A DNA stretch of 64,000 bases from an uncultured Oscillibacter sp. (lineage in GTDB: Bacteria; Bacillota; Clostridia; Oscillospirales; Oscillospiraceae): positions 1 to 64,000 of the forward strand of contig CANPTW010000009.1 of the NCBI GenBank assembly GCA_947577075.1, in the 5' to 3' direction. The stretch's first letter is position 1; each line of letters starts with the position of its first letter. This document shows positions 26,263 through 35,800 of the stretch, one piece after another. The position numbers were made by a program, and so were the translations under genes. The notes under the pieces are model-generated. The model worked only from the letters and a program-made list of their open reading frames with translations. It made no database searches and was not told the origin of the DNA.

Positions 26263-26399
26263 GCTTCCGGCGTCCTCCTTTCAAATGGGGCTATGACAGT
26301 CTATGCAGGCCCCGCCGCCCCGGTTCATGATGCAAGAATGATGGAAGAAGGGCGCAAACTGTCAGGCAGCGCGGCACACCGGCAAAGGAAGTGATTTCC

Positions 26400-27056
26400 G
26401 TGAATAAAATCTTAATCGCCGAGGACGAGGCTCCCATCGCCAACCTCATCAAAACCGCCCTGGAGGGGGCGGGCTTTCGCTGCGTCTGGGCCCCCGACGG
26501 GGCCGACGCGGCGGACAAGCTGGAGTCCCAGCCCTTTGATCTGGCCCTCCTGGACATCATGCTCCCCAAGGCCGACGGCTACGAGGTCCTGGAATACTGC
26601 AAAAGCCTGGAGGTTCCGGTGATCTTCCTCACCGCCAGGGGGGAGCTGGAGGACCGGGTCAGGGGCCTCCGCCTGGGGGCGGAGGACTACATCGTCAAGC
26701 CCTTCGAGCTGATGGAGCTCCTGGCCCGGGTGGAGACGGTGCTCCGCCGCTGCGGGAAGACGGGGCGGGTCCTCACCCTGCCGCCGGACATTGAAATCGA
26801 CACCGCCAGCCGGGTGGTGCGGAAGAACGGGGCCCCCGTGGCCCTGACCGCCAAGGAGTACGACCTGCTACTCCTCTTCGTGCAGAACAAGAACATCGCC
26901 CTCTACCGGGACCGGATTTACGAAAAGGTCTGGGGAGAGGAATTCCTGGGGGACAGCCGGACGGTGGACCTCCACATCCAGCGGATGCGGAAGAAGCTGG
27001 GCCTGGAAAACCGGCTGGTGGCGGTGTACAAGGTGGGCTACCGGCTGGAGGTATAG
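26400..27056 (+). CDS. OmpR-family response regulator
   Basis: 218 aa. Receiver domain with acidic pocket E8-D9 and phospho-acceptor D52 (LALLDIMLPKADG), switch Thr in FLTARG, and Lys in IVKPFE. Winged-helix DNA-binding domain from about 125 (PVALTAKEYDLLLLFVQNKN, VDLHIQRMRKKLG). GTG at 26400 is chosen because AAAGGA precedes it by 10 nt. Partner of the kinase 34 bp downstream. The target genes are unknown; the locus composition suggests cell-wall control. Confidence 0.95.
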   Translation: MNKILIAEDEAPIANLIKTALEGAGFRCVWAPDGADAADKLESQPFDLALLDIMLPKADGYEVLEYCKSLEVPVIFLTARGELEDRVRGLRLGAEDYIVKPFELMELLARVETVLRRCGKTGRVLTLPPDIEIDTASRVVRKNGAPVALTAKEYDLLLLFVQNKNIALYRDRIYEKVWGEEFLGDSRTVDLHIQRMRKKLGLENRLVAVYKVGYRLEV

Positions 27057-27090
27057 GGGGCGGCCTTCGCCAAAGGGGGGGGAGACGGCA

Positions 27091-28530
27091 GTGAAATTCT
27101 TCTGGAAGCTCTTTTGCAGCATGGTGCTCATCACGGCCCTGGCCTGCTCCGCCGGGGGCTGCGCTCTCATCAACACCCAGTTCCGCACCTCCCTGGAGCG
27201 GGAGGTGGCGGCGCTGTATGAGGAAAACGACCTCCTGCGCTTCGCCCTGGCCCAGGAGCTGGCCTTCAACCCCCTCTATACCCGGGAGGAGCTGGCCAAG
27301 GCCGCCGGAGGCATCCGCATCACCACCGGCCGGGGGGCCGTCTCCTTCCGCCTCAGCGGCGAGGGCGGGCAGACCTTGGGGGGCAGCGGCGCCCTGCCGG
27401 TGGAGGCGGCGGGCCTCACCGCCCAGCTCCCCGCCGGGCAGCGGGGCTGGGTGATGGAGTCCCTGCGGGACGGGCGGATTTTTCTCCACGCCGCCAGCCC
27501 CCTGGCCCTGGAGGACGGTATCCTCTATCTGGAGAACTGCCGGGAGGTGGGGGGGCTGTTCCGGGAGCGGTACGAGCTGTACCGGAGCTTCTTCTCTTTG
27601 ATGCTGGTCCTCACCGGGGCGGTGGGGGCGCTGTCCCTGGCGGCGGCCGCCGTGCTGACCCGGCCCCTGGCCCGCCTCTCTGCCGCCGTCCGGCGGATGG
27701 CCGAGGGCGATCTCGGCCAGCGGGTCCGGGTGAAGGGGGACGATGAAACCGCCCAGCTCTCCGCCGACTTCAACGTCATGGCCCACCGCATCCAGCGGCA
27801 GGTGGCGGAGCTGAAGGCCGCCCAGCGCCGCCAGGAGGACTTCATCGCCAGCTTCGCCCACGAGATCAAAACGCCCCTGACCTCCGTCATCGGGTATGCC
27901 GATCTGCTCCGCTCCCGCCCCGCCGGGGCCGCGCAGGTCCGGGAGAGCGCCGGATACATCTTCAACGAGGGCCGCCGCCTGGAGGCCCTGAGCCGGAAGC
28001 TCCTGGACCTGATCGTCCTGGAGCGGCAGGACTTTCCCCTCCGGCCCGTGCCCCTGGACGCCTTTTTGAGCCGGGTGGCCGGGGCCATGGAGCCCCCCCT
28101 CCAACGGGCGGGAATTCGCCTCACCGTCCGGGCCCAGGCCGTCACTGCGCTGATGGAGCCGGACCTGATGGAGACTGTCTGCGTCAACCTGCTGGACAAC
28201 GCCCGAAAGGCCATGGAGAACGGCGGCGAGATCCTGCTGGAGGGCCTCGCCGAGGACGGCGGCTGCCGCATCCAGGTGACGGACCAGGGCCGGGGCATCC
28301 CGGCGGAGGAGCTGGAGCGGGTGACGGAGGCGTTCTATATGGTGGACAAGTCCCGGTCCCGTGCCCAGGGGGGCGCGGGCCTGGGGCTGGCCCTGTGCCG
28401 CCGGATCGCGGAGCTCCACGGCGGGCGGCTGGAGATCGAAAGCGTATTGGGGCGGGGCGCCTGTGTGCGGGTGCACCTGAAGGGAGGGGAACCATGCGAA
28501 ACTGGAAAAACTGGCTCTTCCCCATCCTGA
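27091..28530 (+). CDS. Sensor histidine kinase
   Basis: 479 aa membrane kinase. First helix about residues 7-28, extracellular sensor about 30-165, second helix about 168-190, HAMP about 190-245. The phospho-acceptor is H257 in FAHEIKTPLTSVIGY. The ATPase has the N box (NLLDNARKAM), G1 (VTDQGRGIPAEEL) and G2 (QGGAGLGLALCRRIAELHGG). GTG start after AAAGGGGGGGGAGA. Its 3' end overlaps the next gene by 37 bp, so kinase and exported protein are translationally linked. Confidence 0.94.
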   Translation: MKFFWKLFCSMVLITALACSAGGCALINTQFRTSLEREVAALYEENDLLRFALAQELAFNPLYTREELAKAAGGIRITTGRGAVSFRLSGEGGQTLGGSGALPVEAAGLTAQLPAGQRGWVMESLRDGRIFLHAASPLALEDGILYLENCREVGGLFRERYELYRSFFSLMLVLTGAVGALSLAAAAVLTRPLARLSAAVRRMAEGDLGQRVRVKGDDETAQLSADFNVMAHRIQRQVAELKAAQRRQEDFIASFAHEIKTPLTSVIGYADLLRSRPAGAAQVRESAGYIFNEGRRLEALSRKLLDLIVLERQDFPLRPVPLDAFLSRVAGAMEPPLQRAGIRLTVRAQAVTALMEPDLMETVCVNLLDNARKAMENGGEILLEGLAEDGGCRIQVTDQGRGIPAEELERVTEAFYMVDKSRSRAQGGAGLGLALCRRIAELHGGRLEIESVLGRGACVRVHLKGGEPCETGKTGSSPS

Positions 28531-29270
28531 CGGCCCTGACCGTGGCGGCCCTGGCCCTGCTTCCCCTGCGCCTGTCCACATGGGAGGACCGTGCGCTCAC
28601 CGGGGCGGTCCACGCCGAGCCCCTGACGGCGGACAACAACTTCCCCGCCAAGCCCCCGGAGCTCCCCGGGCGGGTGCGGCTGCTGGCCCAGTACCGTTCC
28701 GCGCCCGAGCTTCTGACCATCGTGGCCCAGGAGCCGGATCTGGCCAAGCTGGAAGAGCTGTCCGCCCAGGCCTGGGCAGAGCTGGTACGGCTGGTGAAGC
28801 TGGGGATTCTGCCGGAGAAGTCCGGAGTGTACAACCGGGGGTTTCAAGGCAGCCTTCTCTACCTCCGGGACCAGCGGGACCTGTCCAGCGCCGCCTTCGC
28901 GCTGCTGTACACCTATGACAAAGAGACGGGGGAAAACCTCTCCCTGTATCTGGACGGGGAGTCGGGCCAAATCCTGGCGCTGGAATTCTATTCGGAGCTC
29001 CTCTGGGAGTTTGACGTTTCGGCGGAGGATATCGGCGAAGCCTTCCTCGGCGCGCTGGGCCTGGAATGCGCGCCGGCGGGGAGCGAGGACGTCGCCGTCT
29101 TTCGTCCGGCGGACAGCGGCGCCGTCTATTGGGTCCACCGGTACAGGGACTATCTCGGCATGATCCTGGAGGTGGACTGGGAGGCGGCGGACGACGCCCT
29201 TCGCACCGCCATGGGCTACCCGCTCCAAAGTGAGTCCTCCGTGGATGCAGATCCGATGCAAAAATGGTGA
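28494..29270 (+). CDS. Exported or membrane-anchored protein of unknown function
   Basis: 258 aa. The N-terminal helix (WLFPILTALTVAALALLPL) is a signal anchor; the rest is extracytoplasmic with a beta-rich C-terminus (LYLDGESGQILALEFYSE). I recognise no family. It overlaps the kinase gene by 37 bp with its own GGGAGGGG site. Proteins in this position often modulate the kinase from outside; that is inference only. Confidence 0.75.
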   Translation: MRNWKNWLFPILTALTVAALALLPLRLSTWEDRALTGAVHAEPLTADNNFPAKPPELPGRVRLLAQYRSAPELLTIVAQEPDLAKLEELSAQAWAELVRLVKLGILPEKSGVYNRGFQGSLLYLRDQRDLSSAAFALLYTYDKETGENLSLYLDGESGQILALEFYSELLWEFDVSAEDIGEAFLGALGLECAPAGSEDVAVFRPADSGAVYWVHRYRDYLGMILEVDWEAADDALRTAMGYPLQSESSVDADPMQKW

Positions 29271-29351
29271 GGCTTTGATGCAGGAATGTTTCGGTTTCGA
29301 CGGGGACAAGCCGTATCATAGAGACAGTTCAAGAGCAAAGGAGCTGTTTCC

Positions 29352-30242
29352 ATGTCCATCCATTCCTGCATCTTCCACGACTTTCCCCTCCCGGACCGGG
29401 AGTATTATGCCGCCGCCCCCATGCAATGGGACGAGCCCGCAGTTTCCAGGCTCCGCCGCCCCGCGCCCTCCCGGCGGAAGCCCCGGAGGTCCCCCCTGCC
29501 CCTCCTGGCCCTTCTGGGGCTGGTGCTGTTCGCCGGAGGCTTTCTGCTGGGCCGGGCGGGAGCCGTGAGCGGCGGGGAGGCGGCCGGAGCGGCAGCCGGA
29601 GGCGGGGAACCCGTCCGCATCCTGGCCGTCCCCGGGGCGGTCCGCTCCGAAGGGGAGGGCAACGCCCCCAACTCCGGGGAGGACTGGGCCCTGCTTCTGG
29701 TAAACGGGGACCACCCCCTGCCAAAGGACTTCCAGGTCCCGGCCTTTACCCAATTGGTGAACGGGCACTCCATCGACAAGCGGGCCTACCCGGACCTCCA
29801 GCGGATGATGGACGCCTGCCGGGCCGACGGGCTTCAGCCCACCATCTGCTCCTCCTACCGGACATGGGAGAAGCAGGAGGAGCTCTTTGAGCGGAAGGTC
29901 CAGGCCTGCCTCTCCACAGCCGCCTCCCGGCAGGAGGCAGAGGAACAGGCGGCTCTCTGGGTGGCCCGCCCCGGAACCAGCGAGCACCAGGCGGGCCTGG
30001 CGGTGGACATTGTGGACAAGTCCTACCAGCTCCTGGACGAGGGACAGGAGGACACGGCGGTGCAGAAATGGCTGATGGAGCACTGCGCCGAGTACGGCTT
30101 CATCCTCCGCTATCCCACGGAGAAAAGCGCCCTCACCGGCGTGGGCTACGAGCCCTGGCACTACCGCTATGTGGGCGTGGAAGCCGCCGGAGAGATCATG
30201 CGCCTGGGAATCTGCCTGGAGGAGTATCTGGAAGAGGGCTGA
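29352..30242 (+). CDS. D-alanyl-D-alanine carboxypeptidase, VanY family
   Basis: 296 aa. Cytosolic N-tail rich in Arg and Pro, one transmembrane helix at about 47-66, and an extracellular metallopeptidase domain (M15B). Motifs: SSYRTWEKQ, TSEHQAGLAVDI with zinc ligands H212 and D219, and EPWHYRYVG with H270. It would trim the terminal D-Ala of peptidoglycan stem peptides. RBS AAAGGAG 8 nt before the ATG. It lies 81 bp after the exported protein in the same direction as the two-component system, so a regulon for wall remodelling is likely. The set recalls VanR-VanS-VanY, but no vanH, vanA or vanX homologue is present. Confidence 0.93.
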   Translation: MSIHSCIFHDFPLPDREYYAAAPMQWDEPAVSRLRRPAPSRRKPRRSPLPLLALLGLVLFAGGFLLGRAGAVSGGEAAGAAAGGGEPVRILAVPGAVRSEGEGNAPNSGEDWALLLVNGDHPLPKDFQVPAFTQLVNGHSIDKRAYPDLQRMMDACRADGLQPTICSSYRTWEKQEELFERKVQACLSTAASRQEAEEQAALWVARPGTSEHQAGLAVDIVDKSYQLLDEGQEDTAVQKWLMEHCAEYGFILRYPTEKSALTGVGYEPWHYRYVGVEAAGEIMRLGICLEEYLEEG

Positions 30243-30362
30243 CCGCCGTCCTCCGGAGGGAACCGCGGAATCCGCCCGGGGGGGATCGCTTTAAACCCTG
30301 TGAAAATGGCGGCTTGCTCCTGCTCCTTTTGTGCGCTCCTCCTCGCTGTAAGCTAGTTTTTA

Positions 30363-30390
30363 CCCCCGGCCTAGCCGGGGGCTGCTTTTT
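30363..30390 (+). terminator. Terminator after vanY-like gene
   Basis: Hairpin CCCCCGGC-CTA-GCCGGGGG followed by CTGCTTTTT. Confidence 0.8.
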
Positions 30391-30404
30391 GGTGCTGCCA
30401 AATT

Positions 30405-30434
30405 CAAAGGGGGCGCCTGTCCGGCGCCCCCGCT
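30405..30434 (-). terminator. Terminator after the lysis cassette
   Basis: Hairpin GGGGGCGCC-TGTCC-GGCGCCCCC at 30409-30431; on the minus strand it lies 9 bp after the endolysin stop and is followed by TTTG. Confidence 0.65.
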
Positions 30435-30442
30435 TTTCATGC

Positions 30443-31081
30443 TTATCCTTTTTGCTCCAGATGGTCCGCCAGGCGCTTCAGCATCGTGCACAGCTGCTGC
30501 CGGGTCACCGGAGCGGCCAGCTTCAGGTCTCCGCCGGCGTCTCCGGTGAGAATGCCGCTTTTCACGGCCCATTCCACGCCCTCCTTGTGGGCGGCGCTGG
30601 GGGTATTGTCCAAGGGTTTCACCTCCTTCTTCTCCACAGGCCGGAGATAGGCCGTCACCAGGGACGCCTTCCGGGTCCGGCGGCAGACCATGCCGCCGTT
30701 GGCCTGGCTCCCGGCCTCGCCGGGGGAGGTGTTGCCCTCAATCGCGATGACGGTCCCCTTCCCCTCGGCCTCCACCACTCCGGTGTGGCCAAAATTATAG
30801 ATGACGATATCCCCCGGCCGGGGCGTTTCCACCACCTGGTCCGGACTGTGCGCCCTGTACCAGTTCAAGAGGGCGGAACAGGAGGCCGTCCTGCAGGGCA
30901 GCTTTTCTCCCGCCTGGTCGAACACCCACTGGACAAAGGCCATGCACCAGGGGTAGGCGGAGCCGGAAACCTCCCGGCCATAAAACCAGGTGTTGTATTT
31001 GACCTTGTTGGAGTTCTCCGGGAACTCCTTCACGCCCAGCTCCTGCCGGGCGATGCGCAGAACTTCACTGACTCCCGCCAT
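30443..31081 (-). CDS. CHAP-domain endolysin/amidase
   Basis: 212 aa peptidoglycan hydrolase. N-terminal CHAP domain with catalytic C46 (YPWCMAFVQW), H99 (FGHTGVV) and acidic/amide partner near 115-117 (IEGNTS). The C-terminal ~60 residues (GVEWAVKSGILTGDAGGDLK, VTRQQLCTMLKRLADHL) look like a single SLH-type module or cell-wall targeting tail. The start ATG at 31081 follows GGAGGG; the open frame upstream lies in the overlapping holin gene. Last gene of a four-gene cassette with holin-like proteins. No signal peptide, as usual for holin-dependent endolysins. Confidence 0.87.
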   Translation of the reverse strand: MAGVSEVLRIARQELGVKEFPENSNKVKYNTWFYGREVSGSAYPWCMAFVQWVFDQAGEKLPCRTASCSALLNWYRAHSPDQVVETPRPGDIVIYNFGHTGVVEAEGKGTVIAIEGNTSPGEAGSQANGGMVCRRTRKASLVTAYLRPVEKKEVKPLDNTPSAAHKEGVEWAVKSGILTGDAGGDLKLAAPVTRQQLCTMLKRLADHLEQKG

Positions 31082-31280
31082 TGCCGCCCTCCAGTACATC
31101 CTGCATCTTCTGGCTCTGTGTGCCAAAATAAAACGCAATGACCACGGCATATACCGTCATAAAATCCTGGCTGATCTCCCCGGACAAGGCCAGACAGGCG
31201 AACACCGCCGTCAGGGTCAGGGTCACCAAGCTCTTCACGCTGAGGAGATTCCCCAGCCGCCTTTGTATTTTCTTACTCAT
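31065..31280 (-). CDS. Small membrane protein, holin-like (third of cassette)
   Basis: 71 aa with two hydrophobic segments (SLVTLTLTAVFACLAL and FMTVYAVVIAFYFGTQS), a short turn and a polar tail. Size, topology and position before an endolysin fit a phage holin. It overlaps the endolysin start by 17 bp and has GGGAGG before the ATG. Confidence 0.75.
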   Translation of the reverse strand: MSKKIQRRLGNLLSVKSLVTLTLTAVFACLALSGEISQDFMTVYAVVIAFYFGTQSQKMQDVLEGGNGGSQ

Positions 31281-31485
31281 GCCGTTCCTCCCTTTCTCCG
31301 GAAATGACCTTCGAAATCCGAATGCCCGCCAGCAGCAGGGCCTCCACGCCGCCGGTCCCCAGGGTATATTGTATGAGGGTATCCGGCACCGCGCCCTTCA
31401 CGCAGAAGACCGCCGTCATGGCCGTAACGAACGCCAGCAGGAACAGGCCCAGCAGGGCCAGAATGAAATTGGAGGTTTTCCTCAC
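31273..31485 (-). CDS. Small membrane protein, holin-like (second of cassette)
   Basis: 70 aa from GTG at 31485 (GGGAGG upstream). Two hydrophobic segments (FILALLGLFLLAFVTAMTAV and GTGGVEALLLAGIRI) and a charged end EREERHE, the usual holin layout. Overlaps both neighbours by a few bases, so the cassette is translationally coupled. Specific family not recognised. Confidence 0.7.
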   Translation of the reverse strand: MRKTSNFILALLGLFLLAFVTAMTAVFCVKGAVPDTLIQYTLGTGGVEALLLAGIRISKVISGEREERHE

Positions 31486-31787
31486 AGGCCGATCCCTCCC
31501 AGCAAAAAGGCGATCACCGCCGCGCACACGGCCCAGGCCGCCTTCTCCGTCAGCCCGTTCCAGCGCCGCCCCGGCCCGGCTTCCAGGGCGTCCACCTTTC
31601 GGGTCAGCGTGTCCAGCTTCTCCATGATGGCGTCGTACTTGGCGTTTTGGACGGCGCTGGTGGTTTCCGCCCGGCCCAGCCGGTCCCGGAGCTCCCTGGA
31701 TTCCTCCCCGCTTTGGCGCTGAAGGTTCTGGAGCTGCCGCTCCAGCCGGGCCAGGTCTGCGCTCCGCTCGGAATGCTTCTCATCCAT
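31482..31787 (-). CDS. Coiled-coil/TM protein, XhlA-like (first of lysis cassette)
   Basis: 101 aa. Residues 1-70 are a charged coiled coil (LARLERQLQNLQRQSGEESR and DAIMEKLDTLTRKVDALEAG); one hydrophobic helix closes the protein (AAWAVCAAVIAFLLGGIGL). This is the layout of XhlA, the accessory factor in PBSX-type prophage lysis. RBS AAAGGGGAGAG before the ATG. Confidence 0.75.
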   Translation of the reverse strand: MDEKHSERSADLARLERQLQNLQRQSGEESRELRDRLGRAETTSAVQNAKYDAIMEKLDTLTRKVDALEAGPGRRWNGLTEKAAWAVCAAVIAFLLGGIGL

Positions 31788-32245
31788 AGTCTCTCTCCCC
31801 TTTCCATTTTATGCCCCGGCTTCCCCTGCCGCGAAAGCGGGGCTTCCGGAGCGGCTCCCCAAGCGCTGAGGAAGGACCGGCCCCGGGAACCTCAGAGCCC
31901 AATCCGTGCCTCCCCAAAATCGCTTCCCGGTTCTCCTTTGTTGCACAAAGCCGTGCAACATCCCCCCCCATGCCGCCAAAGCGCTCCCCCAAAATTTGGT
32001 GGATTTTCTGCGAGGTCCGCGGCCGGGCCTCCCCCCGGGACCGTCTGCGCGGCAGGCTCTCCACGGCGCAAAGCCCCGCAGCCACGCGGCTCCGCGCCGC
32101 CGCCCCCGCCTGGGGCATTTTGTCAACCCCGCGTTTTTCACGAATATCCCCCTCTTTTTTCTCCACTCCCGCCATTGCTTTTGCCGGAAGACTCCGCTAC
32201 AATATGTAGCGGTTGCTTTCTTATAGAATGGGAGGATGTAGTAGC
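31788..32245. other. Intergenic region without recognised gene
   Basis: 458 bp between divergent genes. Frames are open by GC bias only, and no RBS-start pair or family resemblance is seen. The right end holds a promoter for the small protein: TTGCTT (32175-32180), 17-bp spacer, TACAAT (32198-32203). Confidence 0.5.
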
Positions 32246-32491
32246 ATGGAACTAGGTTACGATCCGCTTTGGGATGAGCAGGGCCGGCTTCGCCGGGGCT
32301 GCACGGTGTGCGAGGCGCTGGCCTGGATGACGAAGTTCGGCGGCCACACCGCCGGGGAATCCGTCTGCATCAACGGCGTGGGCTATAAAATCGGCCGTCT
32401 TCTCTACGGGCCGGAGCGGCCCGCCGTGGCGGACAAGCCCATCTCACGGGTCTATGACGGCTATTACCGCCAGCTGAATTTCAGCGTGTGA
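32246..32491 (+). CDS. Small protein of unknown function
   Basis: 81 aa, soluble, with two Cys (RRGCTVCEALAWMTKFGGHT) and a second (ESVCINGVGYKIGRLLYG). ATG at 32246 follows GGGAGGA by 9 nt and has its own promoter, so it is likely real. No family recognised. Confidence 0.65.
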   Translation: MELGYDPLWDEQGRLRRGCTVCEALAWMTKFGGHTAGESVCINGVGYKIGRLLYGPERPAVADKPISRVYDGYYRQLNFSV

Positions 32492-32883
32492 GCCTTCCTG
32501 CGGCGCTCTCCGGGGGCGCCGGGGAGGGGCGGACGCACCCAAGCAGGGGCACGCGGCCCAAAATGCCGTGGGCCCCTGTGCCGCTCTTTGGAGGGGCCTC
32601 CTCCCCCAGGCCCTGTGCGCATAGCCCCGGCGTCTCTCTTGGAACCGGCATTCATAACCGGGGGCTGACGGCGCAGGCGGGCCGACGCCCGTCAAGAAGG
32701 AAGGCACCGTGATGTGCCTCCTGCATCCGCCGAACTGCCGCCGGTATTTTTGAAAATTGCCATAAACCCTCCTTACAGTTGACACTGGAGCGCTTTGCCG
32801 TTAAAATAGAGGTTGTGAAACCGGCGTGCTGTCCTTCCCCCCGGCCCTGCCGGGACAGCGCATCCATATGGAGGAGAAAACCT
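32492..32883. other. Intergenic region with hybrid-kinase promoter
   Basis: 392 bp. GC-rich imperfect hairpins around 32545-32600 may end the small-protein transcript. TTGACA (32779-32784), 17-bp spacer and TAAAAT (32802-32807) form a near-consensus promoter 77 bp before the kinase start. Nothing else recognised. Confidence 0.6.
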
Positions 32884-35800
32884 ATGTATCATTGTCATAT
32901 GCGGCTCTACTTCACCGGCCGCCACCAGGACATGTTTGCTCCCCTGCGGGAGATCGCTCCCCTGGAGCCCTTTACTCACATCTTCCTGGAGAGCGAGGAG
33001 CCGGACCCGTCTCTCGCCCTCCAGGCCGGGGCTATTTTCGCCGACCTCCGGGGACTGGACGCGGAGGAGGCCCTTCGGGCTCTGACGGGCGGCGAGGGGG
33101 AGCTCATCGTCCTGGCCGGGCGGGAACAGCTGACCCCCTCCCTGTTCGCCGCCGCCTCGGATGTCTGGGTCCTGCCGATGAGCCGGGAGGAGCTGTGCTT
33201 CCGCTTCCGGCGCTGGCAGCAGGTCCGCCGGCAGAGCTGCGACCTTTGGGAGGCCCGCCAGTATCTGGAGTCCACCATCAACAGCGTCCCCAATCTGGTC
33301 TGGTACAAGACCAAGGACGGCATCCACGAAAAGGTAAACGACAGCTTTTGTGAAACCGTGGGCAAGACCAAGGCCCAGGTCCAGGGCCGGGGGCACGCCT
33401 ATATCTGGGACGTGGAGCAGGACGATCCCGCCTGCATCGAGTCCGAGCGCGTGGTGATGGAAACCCGGGAAACCTGCGTATCCGAGGAAACCATCCAAAC
33501 CGGCGGGGGCACCCGCCTGCTGACCACTTATAAGTCCCCGCTGTACGACCTGGACGGCAGCGTCATGGGCACCGTGGGCGTCGCCATCGACGTGACCCGG
33601 GAACGGGCCTATGAGGCGGAGCTGCGGCGGGAAAATCAGGCCCTGGAGGCCCTGTTCACCACCATGGACTGCGGCGTGCTGTGCCACAGCCTGGACGGGG
33701 CCCGCATCCTCAGCGTCAACCGGGCCGCCCTGGAAATCCTGGGCTATGAGTCCGAGGAGGAGCTGGCCCGGGCCGGCTTCGACACCATCGCCACCTCCGT
33801 GGTGGAGGACGACAAGGAAAAGCTGCGCTCCTGCATCAAGTCCCTGAAAAAGGCGGGGGACAGCGTCAGCGTGGAATACCAGGTCCGGCACCCGGACGGC
33901 GCCATCATCCATGTGATGGGCAATGTGAAGCTCATGGAGGAAAACGGCGAACCGTTCTACCAGCGCTTCCTTTTGGACTGCACCGCCCAAAAGCAGCGGG
34001 AGCAGGAGGAACAGCTCCGCAAGGACCGCCGCCACCAGGAGCTGGTGCAGGCCCTGAGCGTCGATTACAACCTGGTCTGCTTCTTTGACCTGGACAGCGG
34101 CACGGGAAGCGCCCTGCGGACTCACGCCTGCCCCTACGGCATTCTGGACCGCATCTTCTCCGGGGAGCTCTCCATGGAGGCGTGCATGGAGGATTATATT
34201 CAAACCTGCGTCTATGTGGACGACCGGGACCTGGTCCGCCGGGTCTTCACCAGGGACGTTCTGGTGCGGGAGCTTCAGGAACGGGGCCTTCACTATTTGA
34301 ATTACCGCACGATCTGCGGCGGCGAGGTCCGTTACTTCCAGATGAAGGCCGTTCCCATCGGAGATTGGAAAACCAGCCGGGGCGTAGTCGTCGGCTTCCG
34401 CAGCGTGGACGAGGAAACCCGGGCGGAAATGGAGAAAAAGAGCCTGCTGGAGGACGCCCTTGCCCAGGCCAACCGGGCCAGCAAGGCCAAGAGCGTCTTC
34501 CTCTCCAACATGTCCCACGATATCCGAACCCCCATGAACGCCATCATCGGCTTTACCGCCCTGGCCTCCACCCACATCGACAACCGGGAGCGGGTGGAGG
34601 AGTACCTGAAAAAGATCATGACCTCCGGCAATCACCTCCTCAGCCTTATCAACGATGTGCTGGACATGAGCCGCATCGAAAGCGGCAAAATGTACTTAGA
34701 CGAGAAGCCCTGCTCCCTGCCGGATATTCTCCACGGCCTGCGGAGCATCGTGCAGGCGGACGTCCACGCCAAGCAGCTGGAGCTTTACATGGACGCCGTG
34801 GACGTCGCCCATGAGGACATCCTCTGCGACCGGCTGCGGCTGAACCAGATTCTTCTGAACCTTCTGAGCAACTCCATCAAGTACACCCCGGCGGGGGGCA
34901 TTGTCAGCATCCGGGTGACGGAAAAGCCCTCCGCCCCGGCGGAGCACGCCGCCTATGAATTCTGCATCAAGGACACCGGCATCGGCATGAGCGAGGAATT
35001 TGTCTCCCACATCTTCGAGCCCTTCGAGCGGGAGCAGAATTCCACCACCAGCGGCATCCAGGGCACGGGCCTCGGAATGGCCATCACCAAAAACATTGTG
35101 GAAATGATGAACGGCTCCATCCAGGTCAAGAGCCGCCAGGGCGCGGGCACGGAATTCCTCGTCGACCTGACGTTCCGTCTCTCCTCCGAGGATAAGGAGC
35201 CCACCGTCATTCCGGAGCTGACGGGCTGCCGCGCCCTGGTGGTGGACGATGATTTCAACACCTGTGACAGCGTGTCCTGCATGCTCCAGCAGATCGGCCT
35301 CCGGGCCGAGTGGACCCTTTCCGGCAAGGAGGCGGTCCTCCGCACCCGGCAGTCCGTCATGCGGGGGGACCATTACTGCGTCTATGTGATCGACTGGCTG
35401 CTGCCGGACATGAACGGCATCGAGGTGGCCCGGCGCATCCGCAAGGAGTGCGGCGAGGACGTGCCCATCATCGTCCTGACCGCCTACGACTGGGCCGACA
35501 TTGAAGAGGAGGCCCGGGAAGCCGGAATCACGGCCTTCTGCGGCAAGCCCCTGTTCCTCTCCGAGCTGCGGGACTGCCTGCTCTCTATCGTCACTTCGGG
35601 CGACGGGGGGGAGGCGGACGACGCTCCCCTCTCCTCCCAGGCCACGGGGCACATCCTTCTGGCGGAGGACAACGAGCTGAACCAGGAGATTGCCCAGGCC
35701 ATTCTGGAGGAAGCGGGCTTCACCGTGGACATTGCCGGGAACGGGCAGGAGGCGGTGAATATGCTGAAGAACGCCCAGCCCGGCTTCTATCAGCTGGTGC

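Noticed and set aside
29293..29320. TTTCGGTTTCGACGGGGA resembles the 5' end of tmRNA
   Set aside because: No tag reading frame, no matching 3' acceptor half and no CCA end follow within the window; it lies in a short gap before the vanY-like gene.
26400..30242. VanRS-type vancomycin resistance locus
   Set aside because: Only a VanY-like carboxypeptidase is present; vanH, a D-Ala-D-Lac/Ser ligase and vanX are absent, and similar wall-control systems are common.
31788..32245. Long open frames on both strands between the lysis cassette and the small protein
   Set aside because: They reflect few stop codons in GC-rich DNA; no RBS, biased Arg/Pro/Ala composition and no recognised domain.
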